From the NCBI GenBank assembly GCA_963942565.1, contig OZ012694.1, forward strand, positions 34,623,548 to 34,687,547: a stretch of 64,000 nt of DNA, read 5' to 3'. Shown in pieces: positions 1 to 12,158 of this stretch. Source of the DNA: Maea johnstoni. Taxonomy: Eukaryota; Annelida; Polychaeta; Spionida; Magelonidae. Position 1 is the stretch's first letter; each line of letters starts with the position of its first letter. The translations under genes were made by a program, and so were the position numbers. The notes under the pieces were generated by a model. It had not been told where the DNA came from, made no database searches, and worked only from the letters and a program-made list of their open reading frames with translations.

Positions 1-287
1 GGCCCCCAGTGGGGAATAACACATTGATATGCCTGCAAGGAAATGCAGGCAGAGGACAAGGAAGGATTTGGTTTATCAACACTGGGGTTCGGATGCGAAG
101 AGATTTTTTGTATCTATTTATCGAAAAGGTGTTGTGTATATCAAACAGTACATCTTTGGGCTCCCTGCAGGAATTTGAGGGAGCCGCAGGAGAGTTTCAG
201 GGAGACCTGGGCTACCGGCACCCCCTAATTTTGAGGCCTGCATGTGTAACTGATATACACAAAATGCACTAGCTTTATGGGAGGCTG
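1..287. other. Intergenic, nothing recognised
   Basis: Short open frames on both strands show no domain, codon bias or splice structure. No repeat shared with the rest of the window was noticed. Confidence 0.5.
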
Positions 288-480
288 AGATGGCCCTGAT
301 GGTCAAGGGGTCAAGTGTTGCCACTGACTACTTGATGTCTTTTGCCACTGCATGTGTTCAAATCCCAGCCAGGACATGTAAGAAAGTTGCTATTTTGTCT
401 TGGTATTAGGCAATGGCTTTGGGCACATTATTTGGTTTCCCCCACCACTCACAAGTGGCTATTCACAATTTAGCCTAAAT
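288..480 (+). repeat. tRNA-derived SINE, diverged
   Basis: An A-box-like stretch at about 289-306 (GGCCCTGATGGTCAAGG) is followed by a B-box-like GTGTTCAAATCCC at 354-366, the two internal RNA polymerase III promoter boxes. A body with AAGAAAGTTGC follows, which resembles the clearer SINE bodies at 52921, 58086 and 58716. The 3' end is indistinct. Confidence 0.5.
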
Positions 481-1304
481 AATATATGTAGGAGCCCATG
501 AGTGAGCCACAGTGGCAATAAAATCAAAGCAAGACTACGATATACATAGCCTCCCCTTGGGCCCTAAGAAAAATGAAGGCACTATGACTGAACAAATGAA
601 AACCATTCACGCAAGTCTGAGACATACACAATCGTCCACCAGGGAACCGGAGATTTTACAGGCTACCCCTGGGGAACGTCACACAGCAGAAAAAAAATCA
701 ATTAAAAGTTCCATTACCTGTTACAAAGGTCTCAAGAGGCCAAAAGGGGGCAGGAGGCAACAAATGGGGGTTATTAGTCCAGCCGTGCAAATTTAAGGGA
801 ATTACCGAATGAGAATCCCATGGGTGGTTCGGGCTAAGTGGTACCAGTAGCATGAAATACTGGTGCTCACATATACCCACCCGAGGGGATTCTGACAGAG
901 TGCTACTTATAGTATTAGACAGACCTCTCACAAAGTCTGTCACAAACAAAGAGAAAGAGTTAACTTTCTTACTTTTCTGATTACTAAGAATCCGTTGAAT
1001 TCCAACTTTCTTTATAGAACTTGACTCTGTACCATAAGAATTGAACACTACACTAAAATACACAGTTAACTTGTCACTAAGGAAAAGAGAGAAATGTTGA
1101 TATCATGTTGGAACTTTGTGATATTAGCCCCTAGTTGGTGCAATATCTATGGTGATAATAGGTACAATGAATAAAGAGTCATCAAAAGAACACAGTCATT
1201 TGCAAAACATAACATTTGTAAACATGCTGTATGAAAAAGAGACTGCCATTATTTTTACCGTGCATTAAAATGTGCAGCCGTTATTTGCATGATTTAGGGA
1301 ACAA
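481..1304. other. Intergenic, nothing recognised
   Basis: No gene-like frame, tRNA or shared repeat recognised. Confidence 0.45.
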
Positions 1305-1433
<129 letters not shown>

Positions 1434-1934
1434 GTATAACAAAGTACACATGTTATATGTAAATGACACTGTGGCATTAACAGTGCATTAACAAGTACTG
1501 TTATCATCTGCATGACATTAGGAAGCAAGTTTATGACAGACATTATGGAATTAACAGTTAATTAAAAAGTACAGTTTCCATTTGTGTCGGAATGATAACA
1601 TAGTAAAGAGACTATGAGCAGATATAGTGTGAACAGTTACTTATCCAGACTACACAAAACAGGCATTTCTCTATAGATCACAGCGGGTTAAGATAACAAG
1701 AATCATAGGCCATGGCCCACATATAATTCGGATACCATAGAAGATATTCTAGTTGCAGGGAATAACCAATTAAGGGCCCGATAGGTTAAAAAATTTGACG
1801 TTAGTTCAAAATATAAACGTTAAATTCTTAATGTAAATGATTGAGATGACACAATTAAAAGATAAATATTTTTTTATATTGAAAATACTATACACCTATA
1901 ATAATTAAGTCCAATATCAATTAAATACTCTTTG
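1434..1934. other. Intergenic, nothing recognised
   Basis: AT-rich DNA with no supported gene. Confidence 0.45.
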
Positions 1935-2105
1935 GGGGCCACCAATAGTTGAGAGGTCTAGCTAAGGCATGGCCATTGACTGCTCACTGTCCCTAACCCT
2001 GTCCTAGTTTAAAGGCAGTTCAAGGCATGTGTGAATGTTAACAGTGACTTGGCTAATCACGCTAAACCTTAAGTGACTGGCAACTTCCTCACATGCCTCA
2101 AGCTG
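1935..2105. repeat. SINE fragments
   Basis: An A-box-like CCAATAGTTGAGAGGTCTAG near 1942 resembles the SINE head at 4826. At about 2070-2098 the reverse complement of the SINE body (GTGAGGAAGTTGCCAGTCAC) appears. This suggests two old overlapping fragments. Confidence 0.35.
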
Positions 2106-2115
2106 TAAGGGAGGG

Positions 2116-2320
2116 TTGACCCTTCCAATACTAAGGCAACTTTCGTCCATAACACAAAAATGCAAAGATTTTTGTAATCCATCAAAACCCTGTCATGTTT
2201 GTATTCATTATATAGCTCTCAATAAGTACTCTCAGATGAGTACCTGTATGCCAGGGTTTCAGTCATTTTTCAGCATTTTTGCATCAATTTGTATAGGCTG
2301 AGCCGTGGTGAGAGAGAGCG
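2116..2320 (+). mobile_element. Family A piggyBac-like MITE, copy 1
   Basis: It begins TTGA then CCCTTCCAATACTAAGGC and contains the family core (ACCCTGTCATG, GAGTACC, CCAGGGTTTCAGTCATTTTT). The right end has diverged beyond recognition after about 2300. Plus orientation is defined here as having the CCCTTCCAATGCTGAGG end on the left. Confidence 0.75.
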
Positions 2321-2402
2321 AGCAGTTAGTGGCCAAACCTTAGTCATCTTAATGGCTATCGCAGCCAGCACTATTTGGTAGCCATTTTCTGTATCTATGA
2401 AT

Positions 2403-2925
2403 TTACTTTTAAAAGATATACTGGAACAATTATGTCAACGAAGAAATGATAACCAAAGATATATTGAAATTCAGTTTTTCCTCTCACTTTCAAAAATCTA
2501 TCTCTAGCACTTCACTACCCCCGTAGCCATATCACTGAAAGATAATATGTGACAATAATGTCAACAAAAATGATAACCAAAGATATATTGAAATTCAATC
2601 ATTCCTCTCACTTTCACAAATCTATCTCTAGCTCTTCACTGCCTCCTTAGCCGTATCACTGAAAGATAGTATGTAACAATAATGTCAACAAAAATGATAA
2701 CCAAAGATATATTGAAATTCAATCATTCCTCTCACTTTCACAAATCTATCTCTAGCTCTTCACTACCCCCGTAACCATATCACTGAAAGATAATATGTAA
2801 CAATAATGTCAACAAAAATGATAACATTAGATATATTGAAATTCAGTTTTCATAAATCTACCTCTAACTCTAAAATAACTACCTGCTTAGCCATATTACA
2901 AAAAGATATTATGTGACAATTTGTT
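2403..2925. repeat. Tandem repeat, 124-bp period, ~4 copies
   Basis: The block AACCAAAGATATATTGAAAT recurs at 2451, 2575 and 2699, with a diverged copy at 2823, each 124 bp apart. The two middle copies are nearly identical and the outer ones diverged, as expected for unequal exchange. No open frame is shared between units. Confidence 0.9.
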
Positions 2926-3082
2926 CTTATCGCAATTCAATTCAAATATCTTTTGTGCATACTGATTTTTCTGCTCAAATGAAAAAGTGACATAAATCAT
3001 TGATGATACAATAACCCATTTGCATCTGGACTGCACACATTGTCTGATAACTTTAAACACAACCCATTGATTAAATACAAAA

Positions 3083-3300
3083 TTAACCTCTTTTGCTGCT
3101 GGTGGCTAATTTGCCCAATACATAATGATGCAAAAAAAACTAAAAAAATGACTGAAACCCTGGTATATGGGTACTCATCTGAGAGTACTCAGTGAGAGCT
3201 ATCCAATGAATACCAACATGACATTAGGTTTAGATGGTTTTCCAGAAACTTAGCATCCTTTTTCTTTGGACGAAAGTAGACTCAGCTTTGAAACGGTTAA
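3083..3300 (-). mobile_element. Family A piggyBac-like MITE, copy 2
   Basis: TTAA at both ends encloses a reverse-oriented copy: CTGCTGGTGGCTAATTTG on the left, then CTGAAACCCTGG, GAGAGTACTCAGTGAGAGCT and GACGAAAGTAGACTCAGC on the right. Full length. Confidence 0.9.
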
Positions 3301-4555
3301 GAGGGGTAGTTACATTTAACAGGTACAACCTACAGTCATATATTATGCAAAACATTGCTTTTGTATCAAGAAAGTTCTATCTGAAAAGTGCCTCAAAACA
3401 TATGTATTCTAATCAAACATACCAGGACCCGCTGAGAATGAATGATTATTTGCTAATGGTAAATGTTCCTGCACTGAGTTAAACAACTATTTTTTGATAT
3501 TTCCATGAAATCACACTCATATGTTTTTTAGGTTGCATGGACTAAACCCTTCTAAATGTGGCTGGAAATATCTACAAATTCCCAGGACAATGCCGAAAAA
3601 CATCAGTATCCTAAGAAGTCCCATCAACATTTAGTAAGGGTTTGTCAAATCATCCAGAAACTTGTAACCTGATGGAAAAAATCAAGGGAGGTTTTTACGT
3701 TGCTTTCAACAACTTAGGTCATATTGCGATGAAGTAGAATCCTGGAGCCAGGAAGAAATTCCCTCCTCTCCACAAATAGTTCTATGGGGTCTTCTATTAT
3801 TGCACAAGAAACATAAAAAGCTCTCCACAATGCTACACATTTATATAGCGACCAGACCAAACCTCTCGTGGGGATCCAACGGAGACTCAAACCTCACGCT
3901 AGGGAGCCAGGCATCGTAAAAGGTATTCAGTCCACCGAAGCGCTCACACAACCTTTCTCCCTAGCAGGCACTGTACACACAGAAACCATTTCAATCCCCC
4001 GGGGAATATTCCAGAGCAATTGGCAGCATATGGTGCACATGCTCTAAGCACTGCCTTATTTATGCTAGGTACCCATTCTGCAGCTGGGTAGACTGAAGCA
4101 ATATGGAATAAACTGTCTCACCCAAGGACAGACCAAATTGCCCCATAACCAGCTCTGAGCCTGAAGAGTTAGTTCCAGGAGGTATATGGTGATTCTAGGC
4201 ATAATATTTAAGGAGGTGCATTAATAGCATGGGATGTGTGCATCATTAAGTGACCAACAGAGTGGCTTAACCCTCCGTTAATGTACACTTTATTACCCCA
4301 AAATTAATAACACCCTAGTCCATGCACTGCTTCTGTACAGGGTCATTAAGTACAGTATTTCCCAATAGCATGATGCAAATGTTGGATTATTGTGAGAAAA
4401 ATTGCACCTGTAATAAAAGGTAGGCATTAATAGGTATTTAAAGTACTATTTACATGCATTTCCCATTACCTTTACAGTCAATAACCTGTTCACAAAGTCT
4501 CAGCAACTAGGGAACAATATAATCAAGTATAACAATACATTTACAACTCAGCCTG
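3301..4555. other. Intergenic; one weak shared block
   Basis: No gene seen. A segment at about 3918-3985 (CACACAACCTTTCTCCCTAGCAGGC, written in parts: CACACAACCT, CCCTAGCAGGC, GTACACACAGAAAC) resembles 24660-24745, suggesting an old dispersed repeat of unknown type. Confidence 0.35.
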
Positions 4556-4800
4556 CAGGCGTAAGGCCTAAAAAATGTTGTTTGTTTCCTGAAACTCTAC
4601 CCTAACAAGCTTTTATTCAAAAAAATCCCTACCTAAAGTTTTTTTCCACACTCCCAACTCCCAATCAATGTAAAACATGCATAAAACACATTTTTGACCA
4701 AAAAAGTTTTTTCCGACCTACCTACCCTATTTTTTTCAGACCGTTACAGGAGACAAACATTTTTTTCTGGGCCTAAAAATTACCGTAGCAAAGGTAGCAG
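4556..4800. repeat. Dispersed repeat, unknown family
   Basis: The order TTGTTTCCTG, CTACCCTAACAAG, AAAAAAATCCC, ACTCCCAACTCCCAA, AAAACACATTTTTGA matches the segment at 46545-46690. It lacks visible terminal repeats or target duplication, so its class is undetermined. Confidence 0.5.
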
Positions 4801-4825
4801 AGTCTAGTTTAGATTAGTAGGGGCT

Positions 4826-4900
4826 GTCCCATTAGCTGAGTGGTCTAAGGCATTGCTAAAGAGTTCCTCCATTAGTTGTCGTCTGGATCCAAAATTCTTT
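4826..4900 (+). repeat. SINE head fragment
   Basis: TAGCTGAGTGGTCTAAGGC at about 4844 is a good tRNA A-box and matches GGGTGGTCTAAGGC in the SINE at 58716. No convincing B box follows, so only the tRNA-like head is called. Confidence 0.45.
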
Positions 4901-5595
4901 GGACAATAACTTTAGAATTGAGAATGATTTTACAAAAAATTTGAAGACGAGTTGTTGGTAATGTTTTAATTAACATTACTACATGAAATATTTTCCCAAC
5001 TGCGCTTTCGTTTGAAAGATTTCATAAAAATTGTTAAGCTCGCATGCAGGATCTTCTTGGCTGCTGTGAGCATCAATGGGTTAATTTACACAAACAAATG
5101 AAATTGAGCTTTAGAAAATGTCTTCTATGAGTCTTCAGTGACATATCTACCATGATATGCATTTGCAATTATAGGGCCCATATAACACTGAGAAAATGGC
5201 CAAATTCATATGCTACTTGTTAGACTAAAGACATTATAACCACAAATCGTTTGCTGAATTTTCAAAATATTTGAAGGAAAGTTTCTGGTTTCATACTGGG
5301 CATTCTATTCTGGAAGGATATCCCTAATAAAGTCAGGTTGTATTTTTGGAGATTAAGGAATGAATAGATGAAGTGCCAAACAACCAGTACTGGTTGAGCT
5401 TTGGAAAGGAGATTCTACACCAACAATTACTCAAAACCAATGAAAGGAATGTGAATTTCCACAGAGCCAACCTGTCAGTTCCTACACTGTGGAGGATGGA
5501 TCACAAGGGTTTATATTGTCAGAGTTCCGGTACAGCCGGGAGACATTTTCATCACAAGGTAATGGATTCACTGATAGAATAATCTGCAGTGGACA
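4901..5595. other. Intergenic, nothing recognised
   Basis: Two short overlapping frames near 5373-5728 show no known domain and run into the tandem duplication that follows. Confidence 0.4.
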
Positions 5596-5830
5596 CATGA
5601 TAGTTAGCACATATGACCTTGAACATCAGAGCAAGGTCATGCACCAGACTCTATATAATGGGGTCGATAGGGCTTTTATGGAACTGCGTTGTTGGTCGCT
5701 ATTGGTCGTTTTTTTTTATACATGGTAGTTAGCACATATGACCTTGACAAACAGAGCAAGGTCATGCACCAGACTCTTAGGGCCGATAAGGCTTTTATGG
5801 AACTTGGTTATTTGTTGTTGTTTTTTACCT
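5596..5830. repeat. Tandem duplication, 125-bp period
   Basis: TAGTTAGCACATATGACCTT occurs at 5601 and 5726. It is followed in both copies by AGCAAGGTCATGCACCAGAC and GCTTTTATGGAACT. Nearly two copies are present. Confidence 0.9.
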
Positions 5831-5938
5831 AATTTCTCTTACTAGCAAATTACAGGTGGAAAGGGTAGTTGTTTCGGGTGAATGAGTGCATATGAAAAGC
5901 ACATTATTAAAACGTGCTAGTTCTGAGGGTTATGCCGC

Positions 5939-6190
5939 ACCTTAGATGAATAAAACCAAGTGGATATGAAACCACCCGGTCAACCTGAACAGGCTGGCTG
6001 TGGTGAATAGCCCAAAAGTAGTGTTCTGCCCATGTTGGCGGCAAGTTTCTCTGTAATGTAAATGATACGAGAGCCCTCATTGGTCTTTGTCTCCTAGTGA
6101 TTCGAGTCCCCAAGTATAGCCAGGCCTTGACTATAGTGCATATAGTAATTGGTCTCTCGGTACATATCCATTCTTTTATTCATCTAAGGT
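5939..6190 (-). mobile_element. Family G MITE (CTTAGATG ends)
   Basis: A perfect inverted repeat ACCTTAGATGAATAAAA bounds a 252-bp segment. The interior matches, in reverse, the segment at 57443-57705 (GATACGAGAGCCC, GGTCAACCTGAACAGGC). No target duplication is obvious, so the superfamily is open. Confidence 0.75.
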
Positions 6191-6824
6191 TGAACTAAAA
6201 CTTCCTCTAGACTCTACTTGAACATAGGAGAAAAGAAACTTCCATTGTCGAGACAATGGATAAATTGATCACATGGACAGTAAACCTCTAAGTTATGAAT
6301 AAACCATTTGGTTTATGAGATACATAAAAACAATTCAGCACGATCAATGTAAATCATTTTAGAAAAAAATAAAGAGGCTATAAAATATCTTTCTTCATAA
6401 TCACTTGATCATCTTTTACTTCTAATCGAAGCCGCCAACCAATGAATCAGCCGGAAATTGGATGAATTATTTATTCAGTAATACTACAATACACCATCAT
6501 CCCAGGCTGATGGCGGCAAATCAAGTCAGCTTTACGATACCACTCAAACTTCCAAATTTCCTCCTAACAATGGGCTGCAAACCCCATGGGTGATAAAACC
6601 CGCTGGATATATAGGGAAATCCCACCAGGTGGTGTCTGGGCGCCTCCCCTGAATCTCCCAAAGCACAGATCGTAACATTTTACGACGGTTTTATAATTCA
6701 ATTAGAAAATTCCTGGTTGAACAATTACGATAAATTAAGAGTATAAAGCGTGGAATTAATGGAAGGGCATCAGGGACAGAGTGAGACCTCCACAGTGGGA
6801 GGGAGATTAATGATCACTAGGAGA
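6191..6824. other. Intergenic, nothing recognised
   Basis: No supported gene or shared repeat. Confidence 0.45.
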
Positions 6825-7050
6825 TCGACCCTTCCAGGGCTCAGGCTACTTTCATCCAAAGCACAAGGACGCAAATATTCTTGAAAGTCATCGAAACCCT
6901 GTCATGTTGGTATTCATAGGAAAGCTCTTGCTGAGTACTCTCAGATGAGTATCCATGTTCCAGGGTTTCAGTCATTTTTAGGTTTTTTGCATAATTTTGT
7001 ATTGGCGAAATTAAAGCCAAATTAAAGCCAGCAGCAGCATAACGGTTTAT
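6825..7050 (+). mobile_element. Family A MITE, copy 3
   Basis: CCCTTCCAGGGCTCAGGCTAC on the left (read CCCTTCC, GCTCAGGCTAC), the full palindromic core and CAGCAGCATAACGGTTTA on the right. Both TTAA flanks are mutated. A 12-bp AAATTAAAGCC duplication lies near the right end. Confidence 0.85.
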
Positions 7051-7152
7051 GGTCACTAATAGGTATAACTGATGGATGTAATGCCTAAATGCAATGGCGG
7101 GACACCCTTAGGGAGGCTCTTCAAGTAAGACCATCACAATATATCCCAATAC

Positions 7153-7250
7153 CAAATGTACCTGGGGAATCCCAAGAAAATCCTAGAATTTTCCTAGTGC
7201 TCAGTATCCTCAGAATTTGATGGTATTCCAAGCCTCATTTGATAAGGGTT
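7153..7250. mobile_element. Family D MITE, short copy
   Basis: ACCAAATGTACCTGGGGAAT on the left mirrors ATTCCAAGCCTCATTTGAT on the right, around an AAATCCTAGAATTTTCC centre. The same end sequences bound 28559-28802. Confidence 0.5.
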
Positions 7251-7434
7251 AGCACGCATAACTTCATTTAAGACAAGAGATTGAGAGTTGGCTGGACTAT
7301 AGTTGGTAGAAGAAGTTGAAGCAGCTGGTCGGGAGAAGTCATTCCTGTTTTGACAAATCAGTAATGTCTGACCGACAGGAAACTGACCATGCAGAAGATA
7401 GGCCTTGTGTACAACTGTGAAGAATGATATCTTA

Positions 7435-7646
7435 TTTACCCTTCCAATGCTGAGGCTACTTTTGTCCAAGGCACAAGGACGCAAAGAAACATCTGAACAC
7501 TGTCTTGTTGGTACTCATTCACAGGATAGCTCTCGCTGAGTACTCTCAGATGAGTACCCATATGCCAGGGTTTCAGTGAGTCATTTTTCAGGTTTTTTGT
7601 ATCATTTTGTGTTGGCAAAATTAGCCACCAGCAGCATAAGGTTTAA
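7435..7646 (+). mobile_element. Family A MITE, copy 4
   Basis: TTTA, CCCTTCCAATGCTGAGGCTA at the left and CACCAGCAGCATAAGG then TTTAA at the right. The core includes a short GTGA duplication in TTTCAGTGAGTCATT. Confidence 0.9.
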
Positions 7647-9171
7647 ACAGCTCTCTAAGTTAAATAACCCCATAAATTTAACATTTTCTGTAAACCCACT
7701 GAAATTCAAAACCTGCATGTGTTAATTGTACACTAATTCCTGAACAGTTGGAGTTCAACAAAAATAGGATCTGCTATAGTAAAAGACAAGCATGGTAAGT
7801 ATATAGTAGTTTTTTTAGAGGACTGTTTTTTGTAACAAAAAATTCTTTACCAAGTAGAGGCAGAAAAGCAATCTAATTCATCATTGCCTCACACTGGGGA
7901 TTCTCTGACTGGTAACCCTCTCTTTTTTACTGAAACACATTTTTTAAATTGACTAAAGTGGCCACTTCATATAAAACTATGAAATCTATTATGTTAAATC
8001 TAGGATGAGAATAAAATTCTGTTGTACATCCCTTTAGTGAAAAAGTGGATTTTCACATTTTTGAAGTTGAGAAACAACTTTTTCCCTTCTTTTGACCAAT
8101 GTAATTTTGAGATTGAATACACTTCTACAAAATCTGTGATCAAGATGAAAGATGTGAAAATGCATAAAAATGCATAAAAAAAAATCCCATAAAACAGGAT
8201 CACTGGGTAAAGCTCAGCAGCTGAAGTAATAGCTTTACATTCTATACAACTCATTTAATTGGGTTTAACTTCAAATAAAGAAAAATGGATGGAGATTCCT
8301 TAAAAATTCATAGCAGATGAGTTGAGGCATCTGCATGATAGGTTTGGCTTGAAAGGGGAGAACTAAAAGAGATGGAAATGTTTGATGTTTAATTAGAATG
8401 AGAATTGCCAGAACCTATATTGAAAATGCTGCAATATTGATATTGAGCAATTCTTCTCAAATTTTGCAGCCGTCTGAATATTTCATCCTTTTTTCAAGGA
8501 ATCACTTTGTCTAACGGAGGTCTACGCTTCCATCAGTACAGACTGGTGAATATGTAATGCCTCAGAATGACACATCTTAATAGTAGTCCTTACGAGGCAC
8601 TTGCAGGGATCCGAGTAAACCACACCCTCAAATTTCCTAGATTTCTTAATATATAAATTCTTATAGCAGCCAAAAGTGGCCTGACAAAAGAATAGTTAAG
8701 AATATGTTTATTAAAAGGAGAAATGTTAATCAGGACATAATCAACAAATCGCCTTCAAATATTTTGTAAAATAAGTTTAGATTCCTTGGTAATACTGTCA
8801 GAAGTATCACAGATCCAGATGAAATTTTCAAGAGTAACTCTTAAACAACGAAGGGGTAAATAGTCATATGCACAAGGGCCAATGATAATAAAAAAAAAAT
8901 CCAACACTTCCTCTCCTTACAATGAGACAGATCTATTAGAATGCAAAAAAAAATGTACTAATTCATCTCAAATGGGTTTCTTGAAAGAGATCTAAATCCA
9001 AAACAATATTATATTTCCAAATGACTTAACTAATGTATGCAATCACTTCTTATAATATTTCAAATATACCTTGAGCCTAAAACATCCAACTGAATCTATT
9101 TCAAATACGTCAATAATTGATTTATTTGATTTGAGAAATTAATGTATTTTTCATCCAAACCTGCTCCACAC
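7647..9171. other. Intergenic, nothing recognised
   Basis: About 1.5 kb of AT-rich DNA without a gene-like frame, tRNA or shared repeat that I could see. Confidence 0.45.
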
Positions 9172-9357
9172 TTAACCCGTTAATTCCTGCAATAACTCGC
9201 GGACAAAACAAAAATTCAGAAAAAAGGTGAATGAGAAATCTTCATCAGGTCAAAGTCAAGAAGTTTCATTCAAATATTATTTAAATTAAATTTATTTATT
9301 TGTATGAAGGTTCCAACAACACTATTTCTAGAAAATCTCCACTCATGAATGGGTTAA
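9172..9357. mobile_element. Family B MITE (TTAA, CCCATTCATG ends)
   Basis: TTAA-CCCGTTAATTCC at the left and CTCATGAATGGG-TTAA at the right give terminal inverted repeats inside TTAA duplications, the signature of piggyBac-type elements. The interior is 178 bp and non-coding. Confidence 0.75.
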
Positions 9358-10059
9358 AAAAACAAAGCAAGGATCTATCTTAATTAGTCAAAATGAATGA
9401 AAATTATCTTTTCAATTTACTGTTACAAACTTATCAAATTTGTGCAATACACAGAATTAGAGGAAATCTTCAAGACATTTATAAAATAACCTAAATTGAT
9501 GTCCTGAATCGAGATTTTAAAATGTTGATTAATTTTTATAGTTACTTTCAGATGGACTATAGATTTACAAGAGACTCGCCTAACAGAGCTCTCTGTATGA
9601 ATGGGTTGGCCCATACATGCCTTAGGGAATACAACTTTTAGAAGGATTAAGCATATAAGGTTCACAAAATATTTAAAGAAGAGTTGTTAGAAGATTACCA
9701 GTCAAAATATTTCCTTTAAATATTTCATGAAACACGACCTGGTAAGAGAGTTATCTTGAAATTTGTCAGGCTGATTTTCCAGCACAATAACTGCTAAGGC
9801 TAAGATCACTATGTGTATTTAAGCCCTATTGCTATCATACCCAAGATGCATACCTCATTTTCTCAACAAATTTCATGCTTTGTATCATCCTCAGTTACCC
9901 ATCATCAGAAATTATACGGTATAGTTCCATACCAGATGAATCGTCAGAAAAACCCTCCCAGTCTATCATCACACTATCCAGGGTGTCTGATGCCAAAGAA
10001 GTTACCATGAAATTAGGGGAACTGTTTTGAAATATCTGAGAATAATTACTCCACGGAGC
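9358..10059. other. Intergenic; possible family B right end
   Basis: TATGAATGGGTTGGCCC near 9596-9612 looks like a lone family B right end, but no matching left end was found. No gene is seen. Confidence 0.35.
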
Positions 10060-10254
10060 TTAGCCCATTCATGCCCAGAACTCTCACTGCAAAGTATCTT
10101 GTTCATCTATACTTATGATAAGATATTTGAAGGGAAGCTCTTAGTTGGGTTTTGATCTACATTCTCCTTCAAATATCTTTAAGATATTGCTTTTTCAAAA
10201 AGATAAATTACCCAAAAATGACCAATTAGGGGGCTACGCGCATGATTAGGTTAA
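10060..10254. mobile_element. Family B MITE
   Basis: TTAG-CCCATTCATGCCC at the left and GCGCATGATTAGG-TTAA at the right. The ends are diverged but the length (195 bp) fits the family. Confidence 0.6.
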
Positions 10255-10440
10255 TTCTCAATGAGTACTCACTATAAGGCTTCCTCAGAATGTCAAATAC
10301 CAGGCATGCATTAAGTATGTGTATAAATCTTACTATCCTGCATGCATGCATAAGAAACTTTTAAGCATACCTTGAAATTGAGGGGAGTATATTATCTCAA
10401 TATTTAAAGGGGGATGCACACACTAGCTTTCTTGGTTTGT

Positions 10441-10678
10441 TCAACCCATTCAGAGCCAAACTTTCAATGGAAAAATGGTGTTTTTTTCGTTATATAATAT
10501 TATTGAAAAAACTTTGGTAACATGTTTTGGTTTTGGAAAATAACATTTCGAGGCAAGTTGGTTGTTGTGTTAAATGATTTATGTTTCTCCATCAAATATT
10601 GTTCAAACAGTGATTTCATCTAAATTCACTCCCACAATACAATAGACATTTTAGCTGTCTTCGTGTGAATGGAGTTGG
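10441..10678. mobile_element. Family B MITE, diverged
   Basis: TCAA-CCCATTCAGAGCC at the left and GTGTGAATGGAGTTGG at the right. The right end abuts a truncated family A copy. Confidence 0.5.
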
Positions 10679-10847
10679 CCAATACAAAAATGAAAACTGA
10701 CTGAAACACTGGTATATGGGTACTCATCTGACAATACTCAGAAAGAGCTTTCCAATGAATACCAACATGACAGGGTTTAGATGGTTTTCAAATATCTTTA
10801 CGTCATTGTGCTTTGGATGAAAGTAGCCTCAGCATTGGAAGGGTTAA
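10676..10847 (-). mobile_element. Family A MITE, copy 5, truncated
   Basis: It starts inside the family at TTGGCCAATACAAAA, so the GCTGCTGG terminus is missing. It is otherwise normal and ends with GCATTGGAAGGG-TTAA. The break coincides with the end of the neighbouring family B copy. Confidence 0.85.
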
Positions 10848-10865
10848 GCATGCATTGTACATGGG

Positions 10866-11087
10866 TTAACCTTTATGCTGCTGGTGGTTTATTTGGCCAA
10901 TACAACATGATGCAAAATACCTGAAAAAAAAAAGACTGAAACCCTGGCACAATATGGGTACTCATCTGAAAATACTCAGTGAGAGTAATCTAATGAATAC
11001 CAACATGACAGAGTTAAGTTGTTTTTCTAAAAAAAAAATGCACTCTTGCACTTTGGACAAAAGTAGCCTCAGCATTGGAAGGGTTAA
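10866..11087 (-). mobile_element. Family A MITE, copy 6
   Basis: Full length between perfect TTAA repeats, with CCTTTATGCTGCTGGTGG on the left and CAGCATTGGAAGGG on the right. It lies 18 bp from copy 5 in the same orientation. Confidence 0.93.
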
Positions 11088-11522
11088 ACTGGTGTATCCA
11101 GGCCAAATAACTCAGGTGAATTATAGTCATGGCATGCAGAGCCCCGGTCTAGAAGCCGATCGCCTGGAGTCCCCACTGGGCTGTTTTAATTGATCCAGTC
11201 AGATTCTCTTGCGCTTATCCCAGTTTAAGAGGGCATCGTTTATTTTTCATTCCCATGATGGTGTTTGCTTGAGTGCCAAGACATATAAATATTTCCACAT
11301 GCCATCCTTATCAGAAAATAATATAGCAAAAAAGCTGTGTATGGCAAAGAAGACTTTCGTTTGATGTATTGGGTTTCCTGGTTTATGATATTTGAGGTGA
11401 TTTATGATTCAAGCACTGTGATGGAAAATCACACTTTCTACTTCGCTATTTTTGGTCTCGCCTTTCAAGTCAAGGTCAAACAATATTAAGGTCTTCTACT
11501 TCTCTACTACTCAAAACTTCTT
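11088..11522. other. Intergenic, nothing recognised
   Basis: No supported gene. Confidence 0.45.
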
Positions 11523-12158
11523 TTAACCCTAACGTTACTGGTGGCTAACTTGGCCAAAAGAAAATGATGCAAAAAACCTGAAAAATAACTGAAACCCTGG
11601 CCCATGGGTAGTACTAGAGCAGCACTCACGGAGGGAGATCAACTCATGAGCTCACCACCCGTTTGACTCGTGAGCTCGTGAGCTCACGGACGTTCCACGT
11701 TTCCAAAGAAATACTTGTTTTCCAGCCCAGCTTTTAAGAAATAAATATTTATTGGCGGAGATTTATTAACATTGCCATGTTTATCTAATTTAAAAACGTG
11801 CTGACCAGGTACAAAGGACAGTTTAGCAATCAACACCGCTTGAATGTATACATTGGAAATTGTAAAGAATACATGACAGCGATAAGCAGTTATGTATGTT
11901 AATATTGTGTGTTAGGTGCTCTGTGTTACGTTTGTGTTCGAAACATAGACGAGCTCACGATTTGAACATTTCATCTCAAGCTCGGCGAGTTTGCCCCAGG
12001 GCTCGAGCCACTCGAGTTCGTGAGTGGTGAGTGCAGCTCTAGGTAGTACACAGTGAGAGCTATATAATGAACATCAACTTGATAGGGTTTAGATGGTTTT
12101 CAAAAATCTTTGCATCCTTGTACCTTGGACAAACTAGCTTCAGCATTGGAAGGGTTAA
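11523..12158 (-). mobile_element. Family A MITE, copy 7, split by a hAT MITE
   Basis: The left part 11523-11614 runs from TTAA-CCCTAACGTTACTGG to GGCCCATGGGTAGTAC. The right part 12042-12158 resumes at GGTAGTACACAGTGAGAGCT and ends GCATTGGAAGGG-TTAA. Joining the parts minus one 8-bp duplication restores a normal-length copy. Confidence 0.92.
11615..12041 (+). mobile_element. hAT MITE (family F), nested
   Basis: It begins TAGAGCAGCACTCACGG and ends GAGTGCAGCTCTA, giving terminal inverted repeats that fit the hAT rule YARNG. An 8-bp direct duplication GGTAGTAC lies on each side (11607-11614 and 12042-12049), the size hAT transposases make. The 427-bp body is non-coding and rich in GAGCTC/CTCGAG palindromes. 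A reverse copy lies at 47182-47596. Confidence 0.93.
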
